Below, piece by piece: positions 52,552-61,690 of a DNA stretch of 64,000 bases (within the stretch, counting starts at the first letter, position 1; each line of letters opens with the position of its first letter). Source of the DNA: Clostridium sp. chh4-2 (GTDB lineage Bacteria; Bacillota; Clostridia; Lachnospirales; Lachnospiraceae). The notes beneath the pieces were generated by a model, which was not told where the DNA came from, did not search any database, and saw only the letters and a list, made by a program, of their open reading frames with translations. The stretch is taken from assembly GCF_002899675.1 (NCBI RefSeq), contig NZ_PKUU01000016.1, forward strand, positions 1 through 64,000, given 5' to 3'. The position numbers and the translations under genes were made by a program.

Positions 52552-53487
52552 CTACCATAAACTGTTTTCGCTGGTTTTCTGCGCGATTTTATTGACGGTT
52601 ACCAGCAAAATGATGTTGATGATGTTGTTAAACAAACTGATTGCAGCCGAGTAGCTGTACTGCGCGTCGATCAGACCGATCTTGTAAATGTAGGTTGGTA
52701 TGATTTCGCTGGCCGATATATTTAAGCCGTTCTGCATCAGGTATGCTTTTTGGAAACCGATGTTCATAACTTTTCCCATTTCCATGATCAGCATCATGGT
52801 GATGGTGGGCATGATTCCCGGAATATCGATGTTGCGGATGATCTGCCATTTGTTTGCTCCGTCGATTTTGGCAGCTTCATATAAGTCCGTGCTGATTCCG
52901 GCTAAAGCCGCTATGTAGATGATTGCACTCCATCCCGCATTCTGCCATACGCCGGATAATACGAATATGGGCCGGAACCAGGATGGCTCTCCCAGGAAGA
53001 ATTTTGGATCGCCGCCAAATAATGTTATCATATTATTGATTAATCCGGTACGTGGAGACAAGAAGATGTACAGCATACCGGTCAAAACTACGATAGAAAT
53101 AAAATGCGGACAATAGGTTATGGTCTGGACGAATTTTTTAAACCGCTGATTTTTCATCTGGTTTAAAAGAATTGCCAGCAGAATCGGAAATGGAAAACCG
53201 ATTATGATCTGTAAAAAACTGAGGGACAACGTATTTTTAATTAAAGGCCAAAACTGATAGGACTCGAAAAATCGTTTAAAATACTTGAACCCGACCCATT
53301 CACTCCCCCATATACCCTTGCTTGCATAAAAGTCTTTAAATGCAATCTGTACCCCGTACATAGGGAGATAGTGGAATACAATAAAATAAATAACCGGCAG
53401 AGAACACATGAGAAGAAGCTGCCAGTCTTTTCGGACCGCCTTTTGGATTCGGACCGACAATGGTTTTTTTGTTTGCTTATTCGACAA
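52552..53487 (-). CDS. ABC sugar permease of the sulfatase locus, LplB type
   Basis: About 311 residues, six helices, with EAA loop YEAAKIDGANKWQIIRNIDIPG. First gene of the minus-strand operon. TTG 53487 has GGAGG at 8 bases spacing and is preferred; GTG 53496 overlaps the ribosome site itself. The N-terminal pattern MCSLPVIYFIVFHYLPMYG is that of LplB permeases. Promoter and regulator gene lie just upstream. Confidence 0.87.
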   Translation of the reverse strand: MSNKQTKKPLSVRIQKAVRKDWQLLLMCSLPVIYFIVFHYLPMYGVQIAFKDFYASKGIWGSEWVGFKYFKRFFESYQFWPLIKNTLSLSFLQIIIGFPFPILLAILLNQMKNQRFKKFVQTITYCPHFISIVVLTGMLYIFLSPRTGLINNMITLFGGDPKFFLGEPSWFRPIFVLSGVWQNAGWSAIIYIAALAGISTDLYEAAKIDGANKWQIIRNIDIPGIMPTITMMLIMEMGKVMNIGFQKAYLMQNGLNISASEIIPTYIYKIGLIDAQYSYSAAISLFNNIINIILLVTVNKIAQKTSENSLW

Positions 53488-53507
53488 TTGCCACACCTCC
53501 TGATACG

Positions 53508-53537
53508 ATTATATGTATGCAAAGTGTATAAATACAA
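53508..53537 (-). promoter_or_regulatory. Promoter of the permease-binding protein-sulfatase operon
   Basis: On the minus strand TTGTAT (53537-53532), 18 bases, TATAAT (53513-53508), directly ahead of the permease start. Confidence 0.55.
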
Positions 53538-53677
53538 TATTCATTTTTTTATTGGTACAACAATATTTATATAAAAAAACGGCTGAAATATGGCATAAAA
53601 GTTTAAAAATGCCCATAAAACCGTGAAATTTTAATATTTGAGTATACATTTTTTACAAGATGCACATTTTTTGATGG

Positions 53678-53706
53678 TTGCAAAGACAGGGGTTGATTGC
53701 TACAAT
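53678..53706 (+). promoter_or_regulatory. Promoter of the AraC regulator of the sulfatase locus
   Basis: TTGCAA (53678-53683), 17 bases, TACAAT (53701-53706), about 47 bases before the start codon. The region 53538-53677 between the divergent promoters is A/T-rich; I see no clear dyad there. Confidence 0.5.
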
Positions 53707-53752
53707 TAATGTAATTATTCAGGAACCGGAAAGCGGGAAGGGGGAGACATCT

Positions 53753-55936
53753 ATGAGCGGGATAAAATTCGATAAATTATTCTTTAAATTTTTACTTTCC
53801 TATTTGCTGGTTCTTTTGATTCCTGTGCTGCTGATCAACGGTTTGTTCGGATACCGTTTTATACAGGCGTATCAAAAAGAAATACAGGCCCAGGTGGATG
53901 TGGACCTGATGCATTTTGGGGATACCATCGATTCGGAGATGCAGACCTTGGCAAGGACTGTGGATCAGATGCATCTGCTGATGGATTTTAATGGATTTCA
54001 TTTTACTGATAATCCGCTGGAGGGAAGGCGTTATGTGAACAACCTTTCCATTTACTGCACCACAAATCCGTTTATTCGTGAAATGGCTTTATATCTCAGG
54101 AATGAGGATTATATGTTCATTGACCAGTCCACCTGTAAAGTGGAGCTTTTTTTAGGCCAGCTGTACCGGTTTGAGAATACCGATCCGGACCGGCTGATGG
54201 ATCAGCTGGTTCACGGCGAAAGAAGGATGGTTCTGCCTGCCCAGATGGTGAAGACACCGGGAAAAGATATTGAATATATTACGGTGCTGGAACCGCTGTA
54301 TACGGATTACCAGACCATTAAGGGGACATGTATCTTCTTTATTGAAGCGGATACGATCAGAAACAGGATTCATAACCAGCTGGGCAAATACGGGGCGGTC
54401 CTCTGCATCAGGGACCGGGACGGCCGGCTTTTATTCGCGTCTGATAAAGAGTTTGAGGATCAGGAGGGAATTCTGGAAAACAGCCAGTATTTTACCTCTG
54501 TCCATGTTTCGGATCAGACCGGATGGACTTATGTGGCCTATGTGCCGCAGGATCAGCATTTTTTACAGAAAATCAATGCGATTAACCGGGAGCTGCTTTT
54601 TATCACCATCTTTGTGCTGATTTTGGCAGGCGTGCTGATTTCTGTGCTGATGCGCATGAACTACTCGCCGATCCGCAGGCTGGGAGAAAAGGCGTCTTCC
54701 TTATTGAATAATCCGAAACAAAAGGGAGAGCTGGAGACCATATCCACCACGCTGGACTTTTTATCCGATCAAAACCAGTACCTGTCCAATAAACTGCAGA
54801 ACAGTGCGGCCGCCATTAAGAGCAACCGTATCCACAAACTGCTGACCGGGCACTATATGAGCCGGGAGGATTTCAATCTGGATGTCCAGGATCTGAACAT
54901 GAAATATGAAAACGACTGGTTCTTCGTGGCCGTGGTTCAGATTCATGGGAAGATCGAAGAATACGATGCGTTCGCCCTGCGTTTGCAGGAGCTGCTTTCC
55001 GGCTTTATGGAAAGCTTTTATACCTTTACGCCGGAACCGGACAAGATCATATTGATAAACGGACTGAAAAAAGAAGAATCAAAACGGGTGGAAAAAGCTT
55101 TGGATCAGATGAGAATTTCTGTGAAGGAGGAATATCATCTGGAACTCACTCTTGGAGTGGGCAAGATTTATTCCGGCACCCTCTCCATTCCGCGTTCGTA
55201 TCTGGAAGCGAGGAGCGCACTGGACTACCGGTTTGTAAAGGGCAATGGAAATACCATCCTTTATAAAGATCTTCTGGTGGGGGATAACGCCGCCTTTCCA
55301 TACCCGAAACGCCAGTTTGAGCAGTTAAAAGAAGCCATCTCCCAATCAGACCAGAACATGATTCACGTGAGCGTCAGCTCTTTAATCGATTACATCCAGA
55401 AGAAAAATCTGCCGCTGTTTGTGGCAAAGGGGATTTGTTTCGATATTCTCAGTTTGTTTATCGAGATTTCGGCATCTTTCCACTATACGCTGTCGGATAC
55501 CGTGGATTTATCCGGGCTTATGCAGCTGGATACGGTGGACGATGTTATCCGGCTGATTCAGCAGCTGAATACGGAACTGGCTTCCCAGCCGGTCAGCCAG
55601 CCGAAACAGGATTCCGACCGGCTTTTGGAAGAGATTATCGTGTACATCAGGGAAAACTGCCTGCGCTGCGATTTTTCCATTCAGGAGACTGCGGAGCATT
55701 TTAATATGCTGCTTCCTAATCTGAGCCAGTTCTTTAAGGAGAAGACGGGGCAGAACATTCTGGATTACAGCACGGATTTCCGCATGGAAAAGGCAAAAAA
55801 ACTGCTGGCCGATCATAAGCTTACGCTTAAAGATATCAGCCAGCAGGTAGGTTATTACAATGTTTCCAGCTTTATCCGCCGGTTTAAGCAGCTAAACGGC
55901 ATCACGCCCGGGGACTACCGCAAACTGAGGAGGTAG
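53753..55936 (+). CDS. Membrane-anchored AraC-family regulator of the sulfatase locus
   Basis: About 727 residues from ATG 53753 (GGGAAGGGGGAGACATCT upstream). Helix near 12-30, extracytoplasmic sensor, second helix near 280-305, linker, and C-terminal AraC domain (FSIQETAEHFNMLLPNLSQF; VGYYNVSSFIRRFKQLNGI). The same architecture as the regulator at 627-2912 but diverged in the sensor. Divergent from the importer-sulfatase operon and convergent, 2 bases apart, with the heparinase-like gene, it most likely senses a glycan product and activates the locus. Confidence 0.88.
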   Translation: MSGIKFDKLFFKFLLSYLLVLLIPVLLINGLFGYRFIQAYQKEIQAQVDVDLMHFGDTIDSEMQTLARTVDQMHLLMDFNGFHFTDNPLEGRRYVNNLSIYCTTNPFIREMALYLRNEDYMFIDQSTCKVELFLGQLYRFENTDPDRLMDQLVHGERRMVLPAQMVKTPGKDIEYITVLEPLYTDYQTIKGTCIFFIEADTIRNRIHNQLGKYGAVLCIRDRDGRLLFASDKEFEDQEGILENSQYFTSVHVSDQTGWTYVAYVPQDQHFLQKINAINRELLFITIFVLILAGVLISVLMRMNYSPIRRLGEKASSLLNNPKQKGELETISTTLDFLSDQNQYLSNKLQNSAAAIKSNRIHKLLTGHYMSREDFNLDVQDLNMKYENDWFFVAVVQIHGKIEEYDAFALRLQELLSGFMESFYTFTPEPDKIILINGLKKEESKRVEKALDQMRISVKEEYHLELTLGVGKIYSGTLSIPRSYLEARSALDYRFVKGNGNTILYKDLLVGDNAAFPYPKRQFEQLKEAISQSDQNMIHVSVSSLIDYIQKKNLPLFVAKGICFDILSLFIEISASFHYTLSDTVDLSGLMQLDTVDDVIRLIQQLNTELASQPVSQPKQDSDRLLEEIIVYIRENCLRCDFSIQETAEHFNMLLPNLSQFFKEKTGQNILDYSTDFRMEKAKKLLADHKLTLKDISQQVGYYNVSSFIRRFKQLNGITPGDYRKLRR

Positions 55937-55938
55937 CA

Positions 55939-57981
55939 TTACCAGCAAAGAACCGTTCCTCCGGTTTTTTGCTGTCCGGGTTCGAAGATCAGGACAGTGC
56001 CAAGACCCATATATCCGTCGGCGCTCAGCATCTCGTTGGCGCCGGCGATATCTTTGTGCCCGATGATTATCACATAAGTATGGCCTTTAAAGGTGATTTT
56101 CAGGCCATGCGCGTCTTCTTCCGGAAGGGTAAGGCCCCTGGCCGGTGCGGTGACATCCAGCCGCGTCACTTCCGGTTTTACGTAACAGCCTTTTTTTCCG
56201 CCGGCCACGACGGTTATCAGGCAGCAGCAGCCTTTCTTTCTGCGCGATAAGATGAGGGACTGGTTTGGCTCCATCTGATTATAGTTTCTGGACAGGCGTG
56301 TGGTCTCTATGACCGCATTGGATTCTTCGTTTATATCAAATATAAAATCAGCTTCCACATTCTGCCCCGTATAATGGGCAGAATTTTTTTCTTCTGTCAG
56401 TTCGACGGTTCCATCCGGGTTGAAATGATAGTTTTGCTGGTAAGTGTGTTCCGTGGAACCGTAAAATTCATCGGCAATGATGTAAAGATCCGTTCCAATA
56501 GCCAATACTTTGCGGTTGATATAGACATCTCCAAGCTCTTCCTGCAGATATCCGCCGTGGCCGCCCTGAACCAGGGTGAAAATTCCTTTTTGGCAGCAGG
56601 GCTGGCGGTAAGCCGGAGCCAGGCCGCTGACGCCCCATGCGTCCAGGCAGGTCAGATAATCTTTTCCGTCCACCACTGGAGTATTGTGGCTGAGAGCATT
56701 TTTCAGAGCATACCGGGTTGGGCCGCCCACATAATGATATCTGCCGGAATCCATTAAGATATCTTCTCCGCCGATGGCAAGGTCGATATGCAGCTTGTCG
56801 GAATGCCCGTGGCCGCCGCCTAAGCTTCCGCAGCGGAAATGGAAGAAATCATCATCTTCATTCCAGCCGGATCTCAGATACAGGTTTCCGCTGTTGGAAA
56901 GCTCTTTTAACAGATAATCCGGTTTTTTGGCTTCCATGCTTTCGTAGGCTTTCACCCCTTCTTCCAGATAATCCCAGACGCCGTCAAAGTCCATATGCTC
57001 ATAGGCACCGAATTTCAGCTCCGGATCATTAAAAAGGTAAGCGCTTTGGGCTAAAAGGTCGCGCAGATCGGTTTCGTCGCTGTCTCCCTGGGCGATCTGG
57101 CAGTGGTTGGGCTTTTTCCAGGCCAGATTGGCGCAGGCCATGTTGTGCGCCTTATGTAAAAAGCTGTCCGGTAAGGCGATGCCATAACGTTTTGCCAGAC
57201 GAACCGCCTCAATGCTGCAGTGAAAAACCTCATTATGGTACATGGGAGACTGTTCCCACTGAACGCCGTCGTCCATGATCTGAACTCTCAGCCCCTCATC
57301 CAGACGGGATACTGCCGTTTCTACCCAATTTTTCGGCTCTCCTGTTTCAGAAATAACCGGGCAGTCAGATAAGGCCAGCCCGATTTCCAAAAGTCCCCTG
57401 CTTTCGATAACGCCCCAGTTGCTTTTAATCTGAAAATATTTATAAGATCTCATCAGATAACGGGCATGCTCTGCCAGACAGTTTACATACCGCTCCATCA
57501 ATTCTTCCGTAATGGCAGGGCTGTCCTTAAAGTAGGACATGGCCTTAACCCAGGTTTCAGCGCGGATTCCGGCCTCAATGCTGCGCCATGTGGTCTGCTC
57601 TGTTTCTTCATTCAGAGGATTTTCCTCAATCCAGGACGTCAGAAGGTCTGCAAATGTCCGGGCATATATCTCATTGCCGGTTAACGCATATGCCTGACCG
57701 AGACAGATGAAAAATTGGTGGCGGTTGAACTGATACACGAATTCCGGGTCGTCTCCGGGCTGGTAATCCCATTTAACAGGGCCGTCGAAATGAACGGGTT
57801 CATAAGTCCTCTCCATGTCCCAGCGTAGATCAAACAGAAATGTGTGATTAACGGCATCGTCTGCGATCCGCAGAATATGGCTGACTTCCTCCGCCCAATT
57901 GGCCTTGCAGTAATCCGCACACCAGGCCAGCTGCTTTGGAGCAATATAGTTGTTGGGGTTATTAAAATAATCTGTGTACAT
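55939..57981 (-). CDS. Heparinase II/III-family polysaccharide lyase
   Basis: A 680-residue protein: an N-terminal alpha-toroid-like region (about 1-350, with NWGVIESRGLLEIGLAL) and a C-terminal beta-rich heparinase II/III domain (FHFRCGSLGGGHGHSDKLHIDLAIGG, HNTPVVDG). No signal peptide, so the enzyme is probably cytoplasmic and acts on imported oligosaccharides, like oligo-alginate or unsaturated-uronide-forming lyases. With the sulfatases it points to a sulfated uronic-acid polymer such as a glycosaminoglycan. GATGGAGGTATTTTT precedes the ATG. Confidence 0.82.
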   Translation of the reverse strand: MYTDYFNNPNNYIAPKQLAWCADYCKANWAEEVSHILRIADDAVNHTFLFDLRWDMERTYEPVHFDGPVKWDYQPGDDPEFVYQFNRHQFFICLGQAYALTGNEIYARTFADLLTSWIEENPLNEETEQTTWRSIEAGIRAETWVKAMSYFKDSPAITEELMERYVNCLAEHARYLMRSYKYFQIKSNWGVIESRGLLEIGLALSDCPVISETGEPKNWVETAVSRLDEGLRVQIMDDGVQWEQSPMYHNEVFHCSIEAVRLAKRYGIALPDSFLHKAHNMACANLAWKKPNHCQIAQGDSDETDLRDLLAQSAYLFNDPELKFGAYEHMDFDGVWDYLEEGVKAYESMEAKKPDYLLKELSNSGNLYLRSGWNEDDDFFHFRCGSLGGGHGHSDKLHIDLAIGGEDILMDSGRYHYVGGPTRYALKNALSHNTPVVDGKDYLTCLDAWGVSGLAPAYRQPCCQKGIFTLVQGGHGGYLQEELGDVYINRKVLAIGTDLYIIADEFYGSTEHTYQQNYHFNPDGTVELTEEKNSAHYTGQNVEADFIFDINEESNAVIETTRLSRNYNQMEPNQSLILSRRKKGCCCLITVVAGGKKGCYVKPEVTRLDVTAPARGLTLPEEDAHGLKITFKGHTYVIIIGHKDIAGANEMLSADGYMGLGTVLIFEPGQQKTGGTVLCW

Positions 57982-58071
57982 AAAAATACCTCCATCGTCA
58001 TTGTAAGTTTAGTATATAACGGCAGAGGTAAATATGAAATGTACTATTTCTTAGATTAATATACAATTTTT

Positions 58072-58119
58072 GTAACTGTTCAAAGGCCATGCAAGAAGAT
58101 GCCCTCTCTGAATAGTGAC
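58072..58119. repeat. Short copy of the 46883-47034 palindromic element
   Basis: Forty-eight bases with inverted ends GTAACTGTTCA and TGAATAGTGAC. The interior GGCCATGCAAGAAGATGCC (58085-58103) is the exact reverse complement of 46899-46917, and the right end matches too. It is opposite in orientation to the longer copy, and lies just outside the heparinase-like gene. Confidence 0.65.
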
Positions 58120-58161
58120 CAATTTTTTAGCGCCCTAAATATTCAGGTAGCAGACGCGTAA

Positions 58162-58187
58162 AATGGGAGCCGGCTCCGGCTCCCATT
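58162..58187 (-). terminator. Terminator after the RelA/SpoT-downstream gene
   Basis: AATGGGAGCCGG and CCGGCTCCCATT are exact 12-base arms with a 2-base loop; on the minus strand TTTTAC follows. Confidence 0.7.
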
Positions 58188-58202
58188 CTTCCTGGTATTA
58201 CG

Positions 58203-58706
58203 TTATTGAACGCTGTTCTGCATCTCATTAAGCTTAGACAGCAGCTCCTGCGCCTCCCCGGCCTGCTTGACAATCAATTCCACATCCGGTATCTCAATAT
58301 CGTGGATCAGCACATTACGCAGCTTTCTCAGAGATGCGATCTTGTTAAGCGCATCCTGGCTCAGAATATTCATCCGCTTCAGCGAGTTGATATTAAATGC
58401 TCCGCGGCTTCTGGGCGCATTCTTATAGGTGATTCGGTTTAATGTATTTTCCAGGCGCACCCATTGGGTGAAGAAATTATCCACCGCATGACGCGTTTTT
58501 TCATCCGCCATGCTTTCGTCGGAGCGCAGTTCCCGGTATATCTGATAACGTTTCTCACTTCCTGTAATAATCTGGTCAATGATCTGCTGGGAGATATTTC
58601 TGCGGTCCTTTTCAAATTTTACGGACTTGAGAATCGGTTCGATCTCCTTTACGCTTGTGATCTTCAAATGGCTCAGAAGCTTGAACAGAAGTTCCACATT
58701 ACCCAT
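58203..58706 (-). CDS. Helical protein, probably the displaced C-terminal part of the RelA/SpoT protein
   Basis: A 167-residue helical protein with no recognised domain (ELLFKLLSHLKITSVKEIEPIL; NIASLRKLRN-like segment near the end). Its start overlaps the RelA/SpoT-domain gene by 34 bases in another frame. There is only a weak, distant ribosome site. The reading frame continues naturally upstream past its ATG into the shared region, so it may be the tail of a ~400-residue protein, separated by a one-base loss. A separate coupled gene remains possible. Confidence 0.5.
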   Translation of the reverse strand: MGNVELLFKLLSHLKITSVKEIEPILKSVKFEKDRRNISQQIIDQIITGSEKRYQIYRELRSDESMADEKTRHAVDNFFTQWVRLENTLNRITYKNAPRSRGAFNINSLKRMNILSQDALNKIASLRKLRNVLIHDIEIPDVELIVKQAGEAQELLSKLNEMQNSVQ

Positions 58707-59449
58707 GCGCAGCTCATATCTTCCGGGCGGAAGTTATTGCTCAGATAATTATATAAGTAGGAAGCCAGATCGTACTGGCTGACAAATGAGGTGCTCTTGT
58801 TGCGGATTCGTTCATTTCCCGCATTCTGAAGGCGTTCCAGGGCGATCTCTCCGGTCAGTACCAGACCGTTCAGCTCGTCGATAATGGCCAGCTCTTCATC
58901 GGATAAAGTACCCTGCAGCGGTTTATAGATCAGGTCATGTTCCACCTCGGACCAGGCGTGCATTAAAACGGAAGCCACCTGGACTTCAATGCGCGCGGCC
59001 GCGTATTTCTTCTGGGACGGGTCTAAATGTTCCTCCCTCATGTGGGCCCGGTAATGGTTGGCCCAGTAGCCGGAAAAACGTTTGTTATAAGACGGGCGTT
59101 TCGACTGTTCAGGGAACTGCTTTGTTTCCAGAACCACGAATAAATCCGCAATCAGAGTATCCGTCTTTTCGCGGTCTCCCGGGAAATATAAGGACACCCT
59201 GACGCCGGAAAGATCGGCGATATCGTCGTAGATTTCACGCATATTTTTATAAGGAACTTCCCTTCTGGAATTCCTTCTCAGTACCTTGCTTTTCAGGCGG
59301 CCGGGATTCTTGGCTCTGGAAGTCACGATCGCGCGGATACCGGCGGATTGCAGGGCATCCTCCAACTGCTTTGCCGCCAGACGGCCGGCAGTATCGTAGA
59401 ACTGAAAGCGCCTTTTATAATTTTCTATAAACTGGTTGACTAAATCCAT
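58673..59449 (-). CDS. RelA/SpoT-domain protein, possibly frameshifted at its end
   Basis: A 258-residue protein with a (p)ppGpp synthetase-type domain: RAKNPGRLKSKVLRR, the strand DIADLSGVRVSLYFPGDRE, GYWANHYRAHM, and ARIEVQVASVLMHAWSEVEHDL. No hydrolase, TGS or ACT domain, so it belongs with small alarmone synthetases, though a longer helical tail is usual in this type. The last ~15 residues (after FRPEDM) look unnatural and are read from a frame that overlaps the next gene. AAGGAGGCTGTT precedes the ATG. Confidence 0.75.
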   Translation of the reverse strand: MDLVNQFIENYKRRFQFYDTAGRLAAKQLEDALQSAGIRAIVTSRAKNPGRLKSKVLRRNSRREVPYKNMREIYDDIADLSGVRVSLYFPGDREKTDTLIADLFVVLETKQFPEQSKRPSYNKRFSGYWANHYRAHMREEHLDPSQKKYAAARIEVQVASVLMHAWSEVEHDLIYKPLQGTLSDEELAIIDELNGLVLTGEIALERLQNAGNERIRNKSTSFVSQYDLASYLYNYLSNNFRPEDMSCAWVMWNFCSSF

Positions 59450-59601
59450 AACAGCCTCCTTCTTGCTCAGGGTTTGGGTATATTATAGCTCACTTTTGTT
59501 CCGGTCCGCAACTTAATGTTTTCTTGCGTTTCCCGGTATATTTTTATTTGATCCGTGTGCCTGTTGTGATATACTGGGTTCAGTACTTGGGAGGTGGAAT
59601 T

Positions 59602-61488
59602 ATGGCTGGAATAGCGATGCTTTTGCCGGATGCGCAGTTGTGCAGGCAGGCGGAAGAGGTTATAAAAAAGAAAAAACATCATGTGGTCTATATTAAGGAA
59701 ACCACCATAGACACGGTGGTTCTGGAAGCGAGAAATGCCATTGCAAAAGGGGCGAACATCGTCATATCCAGGGGGAGCCAGGCCAGTGCGGTGAAGCAGC
59801 ACACCAATGTCCCTGTGGTGGAGATTGAACTGACCACTCAGGAACTGGGGCTGTCCATTGTAAAGGCGAAAAAAATCTTAAAAAAGAAGCATCCTGTGAT
59901 CGGAATTTTCTTTTGGAAGGGAATGTTGGGCGACACTTCCAAGTTTGAAGAGCTTTTTGACGTCAAAATCATACGGAGGGATTTGGACGGGGACACCTCC
60001 TGGGTTGAGCTTGTGGATGAAGCCATTGTCAGAGGCATGGATTTCTTAATCAGCGGGGAACAGTGCGTGAATTATGCCAATCAAAAAGGGGTACCCGCCA
60101 TGCTGTTTCGTACGACGGGAGAAGCGCTGCAGGTAGCGTTAAATAATGCGGAAAAGATGTATTACACCTCCTCAGTGGAGCAGCAGAGCTACGCACAGTT
60201 TATCTCCGTTTTGGACAGCGCGTTTAACGGGATCATAAAGACGGACGCGGAAGGAAGCATCCTCTTGATGAACCGGGTGATGGAACAGTTTTTGAAGACT
60301 ACTTCAGGAGAAGTTTTAGGAAGGCATGTTACGGAAGTGCTGGAGGGGCTGGAACGGGATACATTTAACCGGGTGCTGGAGGGTTCCATGGACAGTTACT
60401 CCACATTTATCAATACCAATTATCAGGCTCTGGTGGTGGTTGTGGACCCCATCGCCGTGGAAGGGATGATAACGGGCGCGATCGTGTCCTGCAATATGAT
60501 GAAGCGGCTGAACTGGGACCGGGAAGAGAACATGAGAGAGCAGTTCCTTCGGGGATTCGTGGCAAAGGGCAGCCTGGACGAGCTGACGGCCAGGATGCCC
60601 AGCTTAAAAAAGGTGGCGGACCTGGCAAAGCTCTATGCCCAGTCTTCCAGCCCCATTCTGGTGGAAGGAAAGACTGCGCAGGAGCTGGAGGATTTATGCC
60701 AGGGAATTCACAATTACAGCCTGAGGAGAAACGGACCGTTTCTGGTGGTCAATGTGGCGGGAATCCGGGAGGATGACCAGATGAGAATCCTGTTCGGCGA
60801 GGGAGAGGATAAAGGGCTTTTGATGCAGGCCAATTACGGCACCATCGTCATCCGGGCCATCGATAAACTGACCCTGAATTCCCAATACCATCTGCTTCAG
60901 GCCATACGAAAAAAACGGCGTGTTTCCTCTATCGTGGACAATGACAACGTGCAGGAGCTGGATGTAAGAATCATCGGCTGCACATCAAAAAATCTGGTTG
61001 AACTAAAGCGCAGCGGCAGGATGAGGAAAGACCTTTATTACCTGTTCCAGACCTTCCGCCTGACGGTACCCGATTTCACCGAGAGAAAAGAGGACGTTAG
61101 GATTCTGGTGGACGAATACGTGAAAAAATACATGGAACTGTATTCCAGATTCCATATCCTCACGGACGAGGCCAGGGATACGATTGTTAACTATTATTGG
61201 GAAGGGAATGACCTGCAGCTGGAGGCGTTCTGCGAACGGCTGATCCTGACTACAAGGCGCAGAAAGATAACCGCGGAATATGTGAACTATCTGCTGGACG
61301 AGCTGTATAATATCAGGGATAAGGACGAATTTGAGGAGGAGCCCATCGGCGAGCTGATGAACGACGAGCTGGAAAACCTAAAAACCGCCCTTCTTAAATA
61401 CGGAGGGAACCGGATTTTAACTGCAAAAGCATTAAATATCAGCACTTCGACGCTTTGGAGGCGGATGAAAAAGTATAATCTGGACTAG
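59602..61488 (+). CDS. PrpR-N/PAS/Fis regulator with a degenerate AAA+ domain
   Basis: About 628 residues from ATG 59602 (GGGAGGTGGAATT upstream). An N-terminal PrpR-like sensory domain (about 1-175), a PAS domain (YAQFISVLDSAFNGIIKTDAEG, about 195-300), a region aligning with sigma-54 activator AAA+ domains (about 330-560), and a Fis-type HTH at the end (NRILTAKALNISTSTLWRRM). The Walker A is replaced by VEGKTAQELED and no GAFTGA loop is seen, so it probably does not act through sigma-54 in the classic way. It faces a sugar importer, its likely target. Confidence 0.78.
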   Translation: MAGIAMLLPDAQLCRQAEEVIKKKKHHVVYIKETTIDTVVLEARNAIAKGANIVISRGSQASAVKQHTNVPVVEIELTTQELGLSIVKAKKILKKKHPVIGIFFWKGMLGDTSKFEELFDVKIIRRDLDGDTSWVELVDEAIVRGMDFLISGEQCVNYANQKGVPAMLFRTTGEALQVALNNAEKMYYTSSVEQQSYAQFISVLDSAFNGIIKTDAEGSILLMNRVMEQFLKTTSGEVLGRHVTEVLEGLERDTFNRVLEGSMDSYSTFINTNYQALVVVVDPIAVEGMITGAIVSCNMMKRLNWDREENMREQFLRGFVAKGSLDELTARMPSLKKVADLAKLYAQSSSPILVEGKTAQELEDLCQGIHNYSLRRNGPFLVVNVAGIREDDQMRILFGEGEDKGLLMQANYGTIVIRAIDKLTLNSQYHLLQAIRKKRRVSSIVDNDNVQELDVRIIGCTSKNLVELKRSGRMRKDLYYLFQTFRLTVPDFTERKEDVRILVDEYVKKYMELYSRFHILTDEARDTIVNYYWEGNDLQLEAFCERLILTTRRRKITAEYVNYLLDELYNIRDKDEFEEEPIGELMNDELENLKTALLKYGGNRILTAKALNISTSTLWRRMKKYNLD

Positions 61489-61555
61489 AAAAAAGTTGCA
61501 TTTAGAAACGTCCGTGACATGTTTGAAAGGAATCTGAAACGAATAAATTTCAATA

Positions 61556-61595
61556 AAGAACCTATGCATGATTTATATAAAATGTATAGGTTCTT
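61556..61595 (+). terminator. Hairpin terminator after the PrpR-like regulator
   Basis: AGAACCTATGCAT and ATGTATAGGTTCT pair (one mismatch) around a 12-base A/T loop, followed by TCTTG, a weak T-rich tail. Confidence 0.5.
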
Positions 61596-61612
61596 CTTGT
61601 TTGTTGTGTCAA

Positions 61613-61641
61613 TTGTACTAAAAGTACATTTTAAATATAAT
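61613..61641 (+). promoter_or_regulatory. Promoter and operator of the MalFG-type importer
   Basis: TTGTAC (61613-61618), 17 bases, TATAAT (61636-61641). A perfect dyad TGTACT-AAA-AGTACA (61614-61628) overlaps the -35, a fitting site for a repressor or for the neighbouring Fis-type regulator. Confidence 0.55.
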
Positions 61642-61690
61642 GAAAACAGTAAAAACAACCAAAACAATTAAGACGGGGGGAGGTTACAAG

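Noticed and set aside
58673-58706. Programmed -1 frameshift between the RelA/SpoT gene and its neighbour
   Set aside because: No slippery heptamer or downstream stem could be seen at the overlap; a simple deletion or coupled start is more likely.
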